A stretch of DNA of 64,000 nucleotides from Axinella damicornis (lineage: Eukaryota; Porifera; Demospongiae; Axinellida; Axinellidae), in the NCBI GenBank assembly GCA_963931865.1, contig OZ007508.1, positions 2,976,081 to 3,040,080 of the forward strand. Reading direction: 5' to 3'. Position numbers and translations under genes: made by a program. Numbering within the stretch: the first letter of the stretch is position 1; each line of letters begins with the position of its first letter. Below are positions 1 through 14,119 of the stretch, in pieces. The notes beneath the pieces were generated by a model. The model had not been told where the DNA came from, did not search any database, and was given only the letters and a program-made list of their open reading frames with translations.

Positions 1-4
1 ACCT

Positions 5-47
5 TAGTCTCGTTCCCAGACCTCCCTGGGGTCTGGGAACGAGACTA
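5..47. mobile_element. 43-bp palindromic mini-element
   Basis: TAGTCTCGTTCCCAGA faces its reverse complement TCTGGGAACGAGACTA. It is the same palindrome as 58879-58921 in gene B, where flanking GACATACCT/GACATACAT looks like a 9-bp target duplication with one mismatch. Here the left flank is cut by the window edge. Confidence 0.65.
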
Positions 48-303
48 GACTACATTGTACCTAAGGTGTACAGCAATTCCTATACTCATGTATGAAGGTC
101 ACATCACCATGATGACATTAAAGTCAGTATCATGCTTTGTTGACATTTCCCATGGTGCAATTTTGCATTGTCATTGCATGTTCCTTCCCCTCCTTCCGCT
201 CTCAAGGTCATTACGTGCTCCTGTTTTCATGCATAACTGTCAACTTGGTTTGGAGATTTAGTCCTACCTTGAATGGAAGCCACTACCACCACTGAATACC
301 TTA

Positions 304-505
304 TTCTGCTAAAATGAAATTCCAGGTTTCTGTTTCTATGACAACAACATCCCCTTAGGTTTCAATGGGGGAAATCCTGAATTTTGGAGGCCATAACTTG
401 GACACTGTATATCCCGTTTACTTCAACTCTGGGATGCAGCCTATCTGCATGATGGGTACAAGGAGTTGTTGTTGTCAGAAACCTGGAATTTCATTTTAGC
501 TGAAT
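304..505. mobile_element. About 200-bp TIR element (MITE)
   Basis: Inverted ends of about 29 bp: 304-332 reads TTCTGCTAAAATGAAATTCC and onward, and 477-505 is its reverse complement. A second copy sits in the paralogous intron of gene B (about 59188-59395), where the right arm keeps CATAGCAAC that this copy has lost. A diverged relative is at 15820-15940. Confidence 0.65.
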
Positions 506-982
506 ATGGTCTATAGGCCAAAAATAGGCAAGAAAGCACTACCTCAAAGTTGCAATCACAGCTCGTTACAATATATTCCCACACAGACCACCCCGGCAAC
601 AACGCACTACATATACTACATGCATAGCTACATGATGTACTATTGCTCAATTCCTTCTAGAAAAAAAATCAATGAGATATTTTTTTGTGGGCATGCAGTA
701 AAATTTCATCTTAGAAGCCTTCCAAGCCATGCCACATCAGCAGCTCATATGGCTTCAAATCAGAGAACCCTGCAGAGCACAGGACCATTTCTGTAGCTAG
801 GGGCTTCCACAAGACACTCTCCAAAAGAACCCCATCATTCCAGTGGTGTCTTCCCCATACCAACTTCCCATTTGATAATGATCCTATTAGAACAACAAAA
901 TTCCAACAACCATCGCACTAGTGGTGACTTGTGGTGTGGGTTCACTAGCTGTTGGATTGTACTTGTTGTACTGGTAACCTAC

Positions 983-1124
983 CTTCCTTTCTTCCTTTTC
1001 ATCACACACACACAAATAATGGTAGTCATGACAGCAATGGCTGCAATGATAAGCCCTCCAGCTACTGCTGCTGAAGATGCCAAAATAGGTACACTGTCAC
1101 TAGTATCCGGTGAGATAGAAACAG
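983..1124 (-). CDS. Gene A transmembrane exon
   Basis: 142-bp exon with acceptor ACACAG at its upstream side and donor AG|GTAGGT. It encodes a short Ser/Asp-rich stalk, then a hydrophobic stretch of about 27 residues rich in Ala, Ile and Val (core GGLIIAAIAVMTTIICVCVM), then the basic stop-transfer MKRKKG. This predicts a type I single-pass membrane protein. It ends in phase 2 and would join a tail exon left of the window, as the equivalent exon of gene B does at 58725. Confidence 0.85.
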
Positions 1125-4100
1125 CTGTGTAGAGATAAGGATACACATGTATGAACAATAACATTAGGCACACTTTGTTATCAAGTGCATTTGCTTCCAG
1201 TGGAAATATACATAAGCACACGTACACACAGCAGTATAGCTTACATGAGCAAGTGAGTGCAACCCCAGAACACAATCCATCAGCCCGGCAGGTATGAGGA
1301 TTATTATCCAGGCTGTATGTATGCGGGATGTACAATGGCTGTACAATGGCTGTATTTATGTGTGTTGGGTTGTGGGTAGACCTGGGCAGGTCTCCACGCT
1401 GAGCCACGTGGGGGGAGTGGCCCCTGCACTACTACCAATCCTTTATTCCACCCCAGCGGGAGGAAGCCCACTCTGTTAACGGACGTTATTAACACTTACA
1501 GTCAATATGTGTACACATCATGAGACTCAGATTCACAATGTCTAGATCCTAACTTCAACACAGTAGACCCTTGTTTGTCCTTGTTGCACCTATGCCTCAT
1601 GCATATTCCTTGGTTCCTTATCTAATTCAACTGTTTGTCTGTCTTGTAGACCACTGGGTTGCTGAAAATGCTGTTGCAGCCCTAAGACACACTGGGAGTG
1701 GTAACCAAACTGAGCTAGATTAGCTCAGTGACCCTCTAGAACAGAGGCAAAAATCAAAAATTTTGCCTATTCGTCGCCATGCTTACATTTTATTGTGTGA
1801 CCCATATAAGTAGCAATATAGTTCATAATGCTGGGATTTTTACACTTTCATCACTGGTTTAAAATTCCCCCTAGAGTAACTCTAGGTTGTGCTGGTTTAA
1901 AATTCCCCCTAGAGTAACTCTAGGTTGTGCTGGTTTAAAGTTCCCCCTAGAGTAACTCTAGGCTTAAAACCTCATTTTAAACCAACTTCTGTAGGACCCG
2001 ATAAGGCCAAGCAAACTTGATTCCTTGTTTAGCGTCCCCGCCCGCATGCTTTTAGAGGGGCCGCCCCTAATTTTTCATTATTCATTACCGGATGTTGAAG
2101 GCAGCTATTATTTTGCCGCGCGTATGTCTGTAGGTACTAGTTGGGCTCTTCTTGCAGTGATTTGTAGAGCAACATGGCTTTTGTATGCGTTTCTGTAGTA
2201 GCTTGCAATCGTTGCCTGGTCCGTCGTGCACTGAGTGTTGAACCATCGCAAACAAGTTCAAGGTTCTTGAAAATTGAGTAGGAAATGAGGAGGAAGTGGC
2301 AATGAATAATGAAAATGAACCGCCCGCCCGCATGCAATAGCAGGGTTTCCATGGCGCTAAACAAGCAATCAAGTTTGCTTGGCCTAAGCGTATGCGCCTA
2401 TTAACCAGCCTCTACGGTATCAGTGTAATATAAGAACTAAATACGGGATATGTACCTTCACAACTTGGGGAGGATCCTGACCATATGCTGTCACTTTGAC
2501 AGACACGTGTTGCGTTTCCAGCAAGGACGTACCCAAGGACGCAAGTATAAGTTGCTATTGAGTTGATTGCAGCTCCACCCGAAGGAGTTTGTCCTCCTTG
2601 GGTTGATGAATTCGCATTCACTACAGCTGGTGGTTGGCCACAGTCAGCAACTGCATGTGTACATTGTGTATAGAGAGTGAAGCAGAGTGCTTTTGAAAGG
2701 TGCGTGAATCACAGTCGGCTAATCAGCTGTCTGATTGAAAACATCAACCATCAAACATACCATCATTATCATCCATTATGGTCACAATGACAGCGGTTGG
2801 TGGTTCGACAGTGTGCGGGCTGGCCACAGATACTCTAACGCTGAAAGTTTCATCATCTTCCTCCACAGAATCTCCTATTATGGTAACTGGCTGGCACCCG
2901 ACAGAACTACCAGTTGGTGACAGTGGGATGGTCAGCATCTGATTTGACAGTGGCTGGAAATCACCAGAATCTAGGACAGATATAACGGAGAAGTGGATCC
3001 ATCAGGTCTTAATTGTGCTTCAGTATTATATAGCAAACCACAGCATCTTATTAGAAAAAGTTGAGGTACAGTTGTCATCAGGCAATATACCATATGCCTT
3101 AATGTCTTGTTGTTTCAAAGTTGCCTAATAATAACTATTATACCTGCTGTTCCTGCAACAGTGTCGAATGTAACCACAAGTTGCTGAAGATCAATAGGCC
3201 CTGAAGCATTGACTGAAACACACACATCAACAGTGGTAGTGTCTGCAGCGCTGTTTCCTGGTTCAGTAGTAGGGTTAACATTCTGTAGCGAAACTGTTGC
3301 ACCTGTGAAATTTATTAATATTGATGCATTCATTTTATGGATCGTATACAGTTGAGAGTTATGCTGTTGCCACTGGATTGAACTGCAGCTGTGTTGGTAC
3401 TGACAAACTTAATTGGTCATGGCTCATTCCAAGTGACTGGGTGAATTTCCTGAATGGAACCACTCACATACAACATATATTGGGATGCAATATGTGGTAT
3501 GGCTCAACATTCCATAATAGCACTGGGCTAGCTAATTGATTATCTCTGTGTGGGACTCATTCACCTAGGCTGCATGGATTGCTCATGCATGTGTATTCTC
3601 TGCTTCCATGATGACCTGACTGGCCTGTTCTACATGTGCTTGTTAACATCGTAACTGACTCTTGTCCTCAAGTCACTTTAGGTATGCTGCTTCAACCAAC
3701 AAGCTCACCCTAATTATAAACGAACTCACCCTAACTCTTGTTCCCAGGGGCATTCCAGCTTCAAACCACACACACACACAGACAGCTTACAAGTGGATCA
3801 TTACTCTAATCACAGTCACTCATTAATCAAAGAGTGCCTTGAAGTGACTGGAAATAGAGGCCCTATGAACAAGACTGCTTTCTAATAATAATGACCAATT
3901 AAGTTGTACTTCGAATGTTGGCTTCCTATGCTCTGGCACAGAATACAGCAGAGAATCCAGCAGAAATTTCAACTCAAACATAATAGTTGACCTATCTACT
4001 ATCTTGAGTCTGAGTGCACTTGTACCCACACTAAAACCTAACTCATGTGTTTCTACAATCCAGTGGCCAAAATGCATACTATAATGTTATCAGTACCTTT

Positions 4101-7100
4101 AGAGTGTCTGGTCACACAAATAATCTGAACTCACCATCATCATCAAGAATGAGAACTGTTGCAGTGCCAGCAGTGTTACTGACTTCAACTTCACTACTCC
4201 CAGCCAGAGTGACACTGAAACTCTCGGTCCCTTCCACCCTATTGTCTGACAGGATTGTGATGTTTGTACATGACCTCATATCCCCACTTTGGAATGATCC
4301 CGTTGATCGAACAAGGGTATAGTCAGTGGCACCTACAAATGCAGAAAAAAGCGCAGATTAGTGAGTAATCTTTCTTTCCTTATTAAAGGTACATAAATAC
4401 ATAGTCTTAAACTGGCACAATTATGTTATCTCGTCCGCAAATTTTTAGCTGTACCTGCCGAGCCATCCTGAACTTCGACGGTGAACGTAACACCATTACT
4501 TCTCTGAACTGAACCCTGCAGTATTTCAGCACATACTTCTACATCTTGAAGTGCCTCCTGAACAGAGTAGGCATTCTGTTCAAACCCAATTGTGATTCCT
4601 GATGAATAATGGGAATTCATGTTTGCTGAATGTTATAAGCTCATTTACAAGTACTGAATATAATAGTTACTTACGGTCCATGTCCTGAATGATGACAGTT
4701 CTAGTAGTTGGTAATCCATTAATACTACTGTTAGAAGTTGACGCCTGAACAGAAAAGAATTCTACTGTATTCTCGACAGCACCATCCTGGATGATTGTGA
4801 TGTTCACACACTGAGTGAGGACAGGACTGGCAGTAAACACCAGGTCTCGGCTCACCCTTTCATAATCACTTCCAGCTGTGAATTGAGACCAAACAGTAAA
4901 CAATTCATATTTAGTCATTTTGCATTTGAACAACATACCCTGAGCGAAACCATCAGCTGTCTGAATTGTAATAATCACATCCACTGTGGGTTCTCCATCA
5001 AGTGTGACACAGGCTTGAACAGAGCCAGCAGATTCAGGTATTAGACCACCAGGTGTGACGGTCAATGTGGCCGTTATACTCTCACCTGAGAATGGAAAAG
5101 GTTGTGTGTGTTTCTATTAGTTAGCTAATTGCAAGTGTACAACACAAGTTTTGTAGCCTTGTTCCCTGCAGGCTTTCCTGTGCAATGAAGAAAGATACCG
5201 AGGTATTTTTCATTGCAGCACGCGGGGGACCCTGGAGCCTGGGAATGAGGCTACAAGTTTTGTACCTTCATTAGAATTGTAACAATATACTATCTTCCCC
5301 GTGGCTGAGAATATCACCAAACCACTGGGGGACTGTGTCAACTTACTCTCACAATCTGGTTCTCCTCCAGACCAAGCACCATTAGCTTGGCATGTGCGAA
5401 CACTGTTTCCAATCACAGTAAAACCCGGATAACAGCTGTATGTTACGATAGAACCAAATGTTGTTTGGAACCTGACCATGCATTTGCTGGATCAGTTAAA
5501 TCTCCACAGCCAACAAAATAATGAATAGAACTAATTAGAGTGTTCATCGAACGTATACTTCAACCACTGTAATTTATTCCCTCATAACACTATACGTTTG
5601 AGCAATTAGCTACTGTGTGTTGCGGGCGGAGGTCCTAGTGCGCGAACTTCGCTATAATTTTGGCATAGCAACAACTTTGACTTCATCAACTTCAATGCAA
5701 CTCCGTCTGACAGTACACAATGTGCTTTTTATAACAAGTCTAAACAATGCATGACTCCATACTGTCTATGACATAATTACTACAATTATAGTCCAATTAT
5801 TGTCCAAATGCTTGGGGTAGCATTGGGTAACTAGGGTAACTTCCGTTACATCTCCCCCGGCCAATCAAGGACGTCGCCTGGGACGAAGACGGTGAGACCA
5901 TAGTTCAGGAGTAACTGTTTCTTCTCGAGGTTGAGTTTTCTGTGAAGCTAGGCGGTGGTCAGCCTTTGTTTGTTTCCTTCTTCTCTTTTTGGACCAAGTT
6001 TGTCCAGTTGGTATTTCCTTTGGGCACATACGTAGTCTTTCCAGGGACACAAATATTGGTGTGTCTTGTGGCCTGTCAACCTGACGAACACTGGCATTGG
6101 ATGCAGTGAGTTCCAATATTCTATACGGCCCATGGAAGGGTCTTGAGAACTTCCAAGCCTTGCCCCGGACTTCGCCAGGCATGTGGACAAAGACTCTGTC
6201 TCCAACACGATATTTGCTGGGTTTACATTTCCGGTCATATTGTTGTTTTTGCTTCTTTTGCGCTTTACAGATGTTTTGTTGAGCCAAGCTCCAGGCATCT
6301 GAGAGATTACAAACAAGATCTGTTTTGAAGTCATCGATATCCATTTGGTAGCATGTACGAGGGGTGGCCAATGCTGCTTCAGTAGGGAGCCGTGCATCAC
6401 GTCCATACAGCAAGTAAAATGGAGACTCTTGTGTTGACTCCTGCATGCTTGTCCTGTAAGCATACAACACATACGGGATTCGTCTATCCCAGTCTCTACC
6501 ACAGTGATCCACGGTCTTAGCCAGCATGTCAGTCAATGTTCTGTTAAATCTCTCGACCAAACCGTCGGTTTGGGGGTGGTATGCGGAAGTGTTGACTTTC
6601 TTGATCCCCAATAGCAAATACAATTCGTGCAACAAGTCAGATAGGAAGTTTGCACCTCTGTCTGATAGAAGTTTTGCAGGTACTCCATGGCGACTAACAA
6701 CTTCCACAAGTGCTTGGGCTACAGTTTCCGCTTTCTGATCAGCAATGGCAAACACTTCAGGCCATTTTGTCAAATAGTCCATGAAGACCAATGCATATTT
6801 GTTGCCATCATAGCTGCAAGGAAACTGGATAATATCAACTCCAATGCAATCAAATGGTCCAGCAACAGGGATTGGGGAGAGTGGAGGCTTTTGTGCTCGC
6901 CCAACACGATGAGAAGCACAGACTAAACATGACAGACACCACTTCCGTATGTCAGCTCGCATGTTCGGCCACCAATAGTGCTTCTGTAGCTGACTGTACG
7001 TCTTCATTTCCCTTAAATGGCCAGCCATAACTCCACCATGAGCCTCTTCAATAATCTTTTGCCGCTGATCCCTGGGGACCGCCAACTGTAAACGCCCATC

Positions 7101-10100
7101 TGGTTGGGTATAATAAAGTGGATCATCCAACACTGTGTATCTGTCAGATATCAGCAAAGCCCGCCTTGCCTCAAAGTCTGTGGTAGGGAGATTTCCTGTC
7201 TTCATAAATGTAATGAGATCAGTGAATTCTCCATCAACTGCTTGCAGCTTGTGCCATTCACACTCTTCCTCCTGTCTGGAAGGTACGGATTGCAAAGTGG
7301 CAACAATAGCTTCTCTGGGTTTCAAAGCAGTTTCCTGACTCACAGTTTCGATAACTGAATTTGTGTCAGTATCCAGGGGAATTCGAGAAAGTGCATCGGC
7401 AGCAGAGTTTTGCTTCCCAGGGCGATATTCAATGGTCAAATCCAACTCCTGTAGAGCAAGCCCCCAACGAGCTAATTTCCCTGAAGGATGTGGTGTGTTG
7501 AGTAGAGATTTCAGTGCAGAATGGTCAGTCAGCACTTTACACTTGTGTCCGTAGAGGTAAACATGGAAATGTTTGGTTGCCCATACCACTGCCAAGGCTT
7601 CAAGCTCACTGATGCCATAGTTTCGTTCATGTTTCTGCAGTGTTCTGCTGGCATAGGCTATGGGTCGAATGGTTCCATCGTCCTGTTCTTGGCATAAGAC
7701 TGCACCAAGCCCTAATCCAGACGCATCGGTCTCGAGGATGAAGGGTTGCTCGAAATTTGGGAAGGCAAGTACTGGTGGTGAAGTTAGCAGCTCCTTCAAA
7801 CGTACAAATGCTTCTTCACAGGATGAAGACCACACAAATGGAGTGTTTTTCCGGGTGAGGGCATACAGTGGCTCAGCGACTTTGGAGAACTGGGGCGTGA
7901 AACGCCTGTAGTATGAAGCAATTCCCAAGAACTGACGCAGGGATTTCAGATTCGTTGGAGTAGGATAACTCCAAATCTTTTCCACCTTAGAAGGGTCAAC
8001 ACTGATTCCTGCTTCTGAGATCACATGTCCAAGGTAGGTGACCTCTCGTAATGCAAAAGCACATTTCCTAGGCTTCAACCGAAGTCCTGCCTCATGGAGC
8101 CTCTCAAAAACGAGATGGAGGTTTTGAAGGTGCTCTTCCCAAGTGCTTGAGATTACCAGGATATCATCCAGATAAACAAAGCATTGTTTTCTGGTTAGCC
8201 CTTCGAGAACGGTTTCCATTAAACGTTGAAAGGTTGCAGGCACGTTACACAACCCAAATGGCATTACAGTGAACTCAAAGAGACCAGAGTGTGTGGTAAA
8301 TGCTGTTTTCTCTATGTCATCTGGACTCATTTCCACTTGCCAATAACCGGATGCCAGGTCCAAGGTGGTGAAGTAACGGGCTCCTGCAAGAACATCCAGT
8401 GTGTCGTCAATTCGGGGTAAAGGGTGAACATCCCTTTTGGTAACAGAATTGAGGCGCCTGTAGTCGACACAAAATCTCATGGAGCCGTCTTTTTTCTTTA
8501 CTAGTACAACTGGACTGGCCCAGGGGCTGCGTGAGTGTTTGATAATCCTTTGATCCAACATGTCTTTTACCATCTCATCCACTTGGTCACGGAGTGCAAA
8601 AGGGATTCTACGAGGATGCTGATAGATCGGGGAGTGATCTCCAGTATCAATGGAATGTTGGACTAATTGTGTACAGCCAAGTTCACTGCCGTCAACAGCG
8701 AAAAGGTCAGCATGATCAAGGAGGAAATGTTCAAGGATGTTTTGCTGCTGTGGAGTAATCGCAGCTTGTTGCAGATGTAATTGATCCTTTAATTTCGCAA
8801 GTCGGTCATCGGAGCCAAGTTGGTTTGCATCAGAGTCAAGTTGGTTTGTATCAGAGTCAAGTTGGTTCGCTCTTGGTTCCGATTCTGATTTCAAAGGTAC
8901 CTTTGCTTTTTCAATGAGCTCATGATCAAGGCTAGCCTCAATTGTATCATCTTCCGAAGATGTGGTATGTGAGAAGGACAAGGGCTGATCAATTCCCTTT
9001 TCATCTGCAGGTTGCATCCAGCCAAGTATTTGACCTCTTCTCAACCAGGTTGGAGACTCAGCAAAGTTGTACACTGGCAAGCATAATTGGCCTTTATCAC
9101 TTGGTAACAATAGGGAGTTGGCAATATCAACAGTGCCATTACACAAGCGATTATGTGGCTCAAATATGTGAGGAGACGAAGACTTGATCTGTCGTGCTCT
9201 AGCTTGAAGAACCTTTCCAGCTCTTGCAGGCAACTTGCAAGCTGTCACTAATCGAACAACTGCTTTGGGATGACCTTCTCCTTGGGAAGGCTTTGGATTG
9301 GATGATCCTGAAGACCTTCGCCGGCGACTGCCACTCACAGTCTGGCATGAAGCAGGTAACTTGGGACTGTGTTTTGACCTTGACTTGTGGTGGTATGCAG
9401 TGTGCTCATTTGCATTTTCCACTTCAGTGACTGACAATGGCTGTGCATCGAATAGTGCAGAGCATTCATCTTTATCTGTCGGTGAAGACAACTTGTCTCC
9501 ATCTGCTGATTGTAAACACAATAGAGAATGTTGATTGCTGTCAAAGACATGGACTCCAAGCTGTGTCATTAGGTTGGTGCCTAGCAACAATTCAACAGGT
9601 GAGTTATCCTGGATGAGCACTACACCTTTTGCCAGACACTCTCCAGCTTGCAAGTGAAGGGTGATTTCTGCACCAATCGGTAGCTGTTTTCCACAGTATG
9701 CATGTAGCTGCAAACTTGGTTTGCTCAACCCAAGTCTTTGAGCATTTTGACTTCTGTGCTCTTCGAGAGTCAAGTGAGGAACCTGACTGTCTGGTTGATC
9801 CAGAATTTGTCTGCAGAGTGTCTTTGATATGATGGTTGTCGGACACCCTGTATCCACCAGAGCTTCCACTTCAAATCCTTCAACAGTCACAGACAGCCTT
9901 GGTATTGGTCCCAGTCTGAGAGACATTGTGCTTTGCTTGGCCGTGTCTTTGACCTCCTCCTGGACATTCTGCGCACCGTATATCCAGGTTAAAGGTTCAG
10001 CTTCTTTTGCCAACAGAGTAGTCTCTTGAGCAGATGTTACAGCAGCCGCCTTGGGTACTGCTTGTCGGCCCGGTGCCTCTGTTTCTCTAGTCCTAGGCGG

Positions 10101-13100
10101 ACCTTGGGCAGGGAATCTTCCATATCGACAATTTTTGGCCACATGACCAGGCTGGTGACATTTGAAGCAGAGAATTGCTTCTCTCCGACTAGACTGTCCT
10201 GCTAATCCTGGATTGGGAACAAGATTCTGTCTGGGTAAAGGGTTCTCCCCTTGGCGTCTTTCATTTACCATTGGGCCATAGAACTTCTTTGGGACATAAC
10301 TGGACACTGAGGTACCATCAAGGTCCCGCTGGCGAACCTCTTCAAAACGTGCTTTTTGCCACAGCTCTGAGAAAGTAGCCCCCTCTAGGTACGCAATCTT
10401 CCTCTTAATCTCAGGGACAAGGCCCCCAACAAACTGGCTGCTTAGCACTGCCTGCCCCATTTCCTGTGCATCAGTATTTCCTCGAACTGCACTGGGGTAT
10501 GCTCTTTGAAATAAACGCTGTAATTCCTGAGCGTAAGTGTCAACTGACTCTTTCCTGCTTTGCTTCCTCTCATGAAAGGCACTGCACTCTAGTGCTTGTA
10601 TTCGCACTGGGGTAAATCTCTTGGACATTGCTTGCACTAATGCTCTGTAGTCATGCTTCTGTTCATCACTACATGTCTGGAAATATGCCTGAGCAGGCCC
10701 ACGGAAACGCAAGGCTAACTGTTTCAGCTTGATATGCTCAGGCCATTCTGCTAGCTCAGCAACCATCTCAAACTGTTCCAGCCATTGCTGGAATGAGTTA
10801 TTCACAGAGGTCTGATCATCTCCAGAAAATTCAGGCAATGGTGGCAAATGCCAAGGACTCAAATTATGAAAAGTATGCGCAAACTGTAGAGATTCTCTCT
10901 TAGTTTGCTCACCTTGGTCCTCTTGATCATGTGGAGTCTCTGCATCTCCAGGAGACATGTCCTCAGAACCACTGATGAGAGGTGGAGGTTGACTGCGAGC
11001 TCCAGCTGTCTCCTTTTTCACCTTCACTGGTGTGGTATCTGCTCTGACGACTTGCGATTCAACAAGTTGTTCGGACGCACCGCGCAATTCCCGTCTGCCC
11101 TCCAGCAACTGGGCTTCGAGTCGCTCTTCTCGTGCCGCGTATCTCCGCAATTGTTGCTCAAGGCGCTGCTCCCGCGCCTCCCACTTCTGTTCCTGCAGGG
11201 CTAGAGCTCTAAAGCGCTCTAATTCAGCTTCATCCTGCTGGCGAGCAAGTACATTCACCAATCTCGAAACTTCCTGCTCGGCGGCGACAGCACGATCCTC
11301 AACATTCTGAGAACTTTGCCGCAATTCGGCGAACTGTGTTCGGCATTGATCAAGTTCGGTGCTCAGCTCGGCAAACTGTGTTCGGCACTGATCAAGTTCG
11401 GTGCTCAGCTCTCCGGCAGTTCTTTCCGCGGTCTGCCTCTCTGCTTGGCATTGACGCAGGCGTTCCGCAGTGTCGACTGCTTCCTGCTGCAATTGTTCCA
11501 CCTGCCGCCTTAATCGGCCCATCTCCTCCCGACTTCCATCGCCTTGCGGCGCTTTCGCAGGGGTAGTACGTTGGCGCACTATTTCTTCTAACCGGACGTT
11601 CTCCTCCCGCAGGTTCTCCACCTGCTGCTTCAAATGGCTTTGTCTTGTAGCCATCCCGGACAAGCCCCCATATGTTGCGGGCGGAGGTCCTAGTGCGCGA
11701 ACTTCGCTATAATTTTGGCATAGCAACAACTTTGACTTCATCAACTTCAATGCAACTCCGTCTGACAGTACACAATGTGCTTTTTATAACAAGTCTAAAC
11801 AATGCATGACTCCATACTGTCTATGACATAATTACTACAATTATAGTCCAATTATTGTCCAAATGCTTGGGGTAGCATTGGGTAACTAGGGTAACTTCCG
11901 TTACATGTGAAGGCAATTTAACATCATCTAGATTATAATCTTGGTCCTAGTTTTGGTACCTTAGACGGGAATGCAGCACATGTCTGTCAAGGTGACAGCA
12001 TATGGTCAGAATCCTCCTCAACTTGTGAGGTACACATGGTGTATAGAGTTCTTACACTCACAACAGATGTTATTAACACTTACAGTCAATATCTGTACAC
12101 ATCATGAGACTCACATTCACAATGTCATGAAAAGTAGGTTATCTTCAGCTAGCATTTTTTGCCTGTCGTTGTATTTAAGGTGCAGGTTACATGATTAGAG
12201 TGAAGCAAGAGTGCTTTCGAACATCAATTATGATAATTTGAGGGCCTGATCTACACAACCATTTAACGTACCATCATTATCATCCATTATGGTCACTGTG
12301 ACAGTGGAGGGTGGTGTGACAGTGTGTGGGCCGGCCACCGATACACTAACACTGAAATTTTCATCATCTTCCTCCACAGAATCTCCTAATATGGTGACTG
12401 GCTGGCACCCGACAGAATTACCAGTTGGTGATAGTGGGATGGTCAGCATCTGATTTGACAGTGGCTGGAAATCACCAGAATCTGGGACAGATATAACGGA
12501 GAAGTGGATCCATCAGATTTTGTGCGTTAGTAATAATTATATAGCAAACCACACCCTCTTATTAGAAACAGTTCAGGCACAGTTGTCAGCATGCAATATA
12601 CCATATGCCTGAATGTCTTGTGGTTTCAAAGTTGATTATACCTGCTGTTCCTGCAACAGTGTTGAATGTAACAACAAGTTGCTGAAGATCAATAGGCCCT
12701 GGAGCACTGACTGAAACACACACATCAACAGTGGTAGTGTCTGCAGCGCTGTTTCCTGGTTCAGTAGCAGGGTTAACATTCTGTAGCGAAACTGTTGCAC
12801 CTGTGACATTTTGTGGATCGCATACAGTTGAGAGTTATGCTGTTACCACTGGATTGAACTGCAACTGTATTGGCATGGACAAACTTGGTCATGGCACATT
12901 TCAAGTGACCACACACAGACAGCTTATAAGTGGGTCATTACCCTAATCGCAGTCACTCATTAATCAAAGAGTGCCTTGAAGTGACTAGAAATAAAGGCCC
13001 TGCAAACAAGACTGCTTTCTAATAATGATGACAAAATAAGTTGGTACTTCGAATGTTGGCTTCCTATGCTCTGGCACAGAATACAGCAGAGAATTCTGCA

Positions 13101-14119
13101 GAAATTTCAACACAAATCCGAGAATGCACTCGTACCCACACTAAGATCAATGCAAATGCATGTGTTTCTACAATCCTGTTGCCAAAATGCATGGTATAAC
13201 AGAACTGAACCTGCCATAATCTGAACTCACCATCATCATCAAGAATGAGAACTGTTGCAGTGCCAGCAGTGTTACTGACTTCAACTTCACTACTCCCAGT
13301 CAGAGTGACAGCGAAACTCTCCGTCCCTTCCACCCTATTGTCTGACAGGATTGTGATGTTTGTACATGACCTCGTATCCCCACTTTGGAATGATCCCGTT
13401 GGTCGAACAAGGGTATAGTCAGTGACACCTAAAAATGCAGAAACAAAAGCGCAGATTAGTGAGTAATCTTTTCCTTATATCTTTCCTTATTAAAGATACA
13501 TAAATACATAGTCTTAAACTCGCACAATTATGTGTTCTAGTTTGCAAACTTTTAGTCACACCTGCAGAGCCATCCTGAACTCCAAAGGTGAACGAAACCG
13601 GAGTACTTCTCTCAACTGATCCCTGCAGTATTTCAGCACATACTTCTACATCTTGAAGTGCTTCATGAATAGAGTATGCATCCTGTTCAAACCCAATTGC
13701 GATTCCTGATTGATAAAAGAGAACGTTTGCTGAATGTTATAAGCTACTTTGCATGCAAGTACTGAATAATTGTGTAGTTACTTACGGTCCATGTCCTCCT
13801 GAATGATGACAATTCTAGTAGTTGGTAATCCATTAATAATACCGCTGGAATTTACTGCCTGAACAGTAAAGAATTCTACTGAATTCTCCACAGCGCCATC
13901 CTGGATGATTGAGATGTTCACACACTGAGTGAGGACAGGACTGGCAGTAAACACCAGGTCTCGGCTCACACTTTCATAATCACTTCCAGCTGTGAATTTG
14001 AGACCAAACAGTAAGCAATTGTAATATAGATATAACAAGATGCTGTGGAGAAGCAAGACAGGGATGATAGTTCACCCTACAAGCATCTTTTTTCAAGTAT
14101 ACATGCATAATGATGGTGT

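Larger units (their letters stand above)
1125..2455. other. Intron between TM exon and membrane-proximal sushi exon
   Basis: No exon recognised. The first 700 bases match gene B (60014-60690) at very high identity. The rest (about 1800-2410) is absent from gene B and holds a 38-bp tandem repeat and a TIR-bounded element. Confidence 0.6.
5618..11905 (-). mobile_element. Intact Ty3/gypsy LTR retrotransposon, 6288 bp
   Basis: Two 233-bp LTRs that look identical by eye bound one gag-pol frame. The 4-bp direct repeat TGTG flanks the element (5614-5617 and 11906-11909). In gene B the empty site with a single TGTG is at 61586-61589, which proves both insertion and target duplication. The element lies in an intron of gene A, in the same orientation as the gene. 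Identical LTRs and an open frame indicate recent insertion. No env-like frame is present. Confidence 0.95.

Noticed and set aside
4047..4322. Plus-strand frame across the Calx-beta exon
   Set aside because: Antisense shadow of exon 4135-4332; the same holds for 47167-47481 and the plus-strand frames over the sushi exons.
5154..5253. Solo LTR
   Set aside because: Only 100 bp, palindromic ends and a 9-bp duplication fit the small palindrome family, not an LTR.
5948..6502. 184-codon minus-strand frame and many plus-strand frames within 5.9-11.7 kb
   Set aside because: Shadows of the gag-pol frame in other phases; no domains and no splice context.
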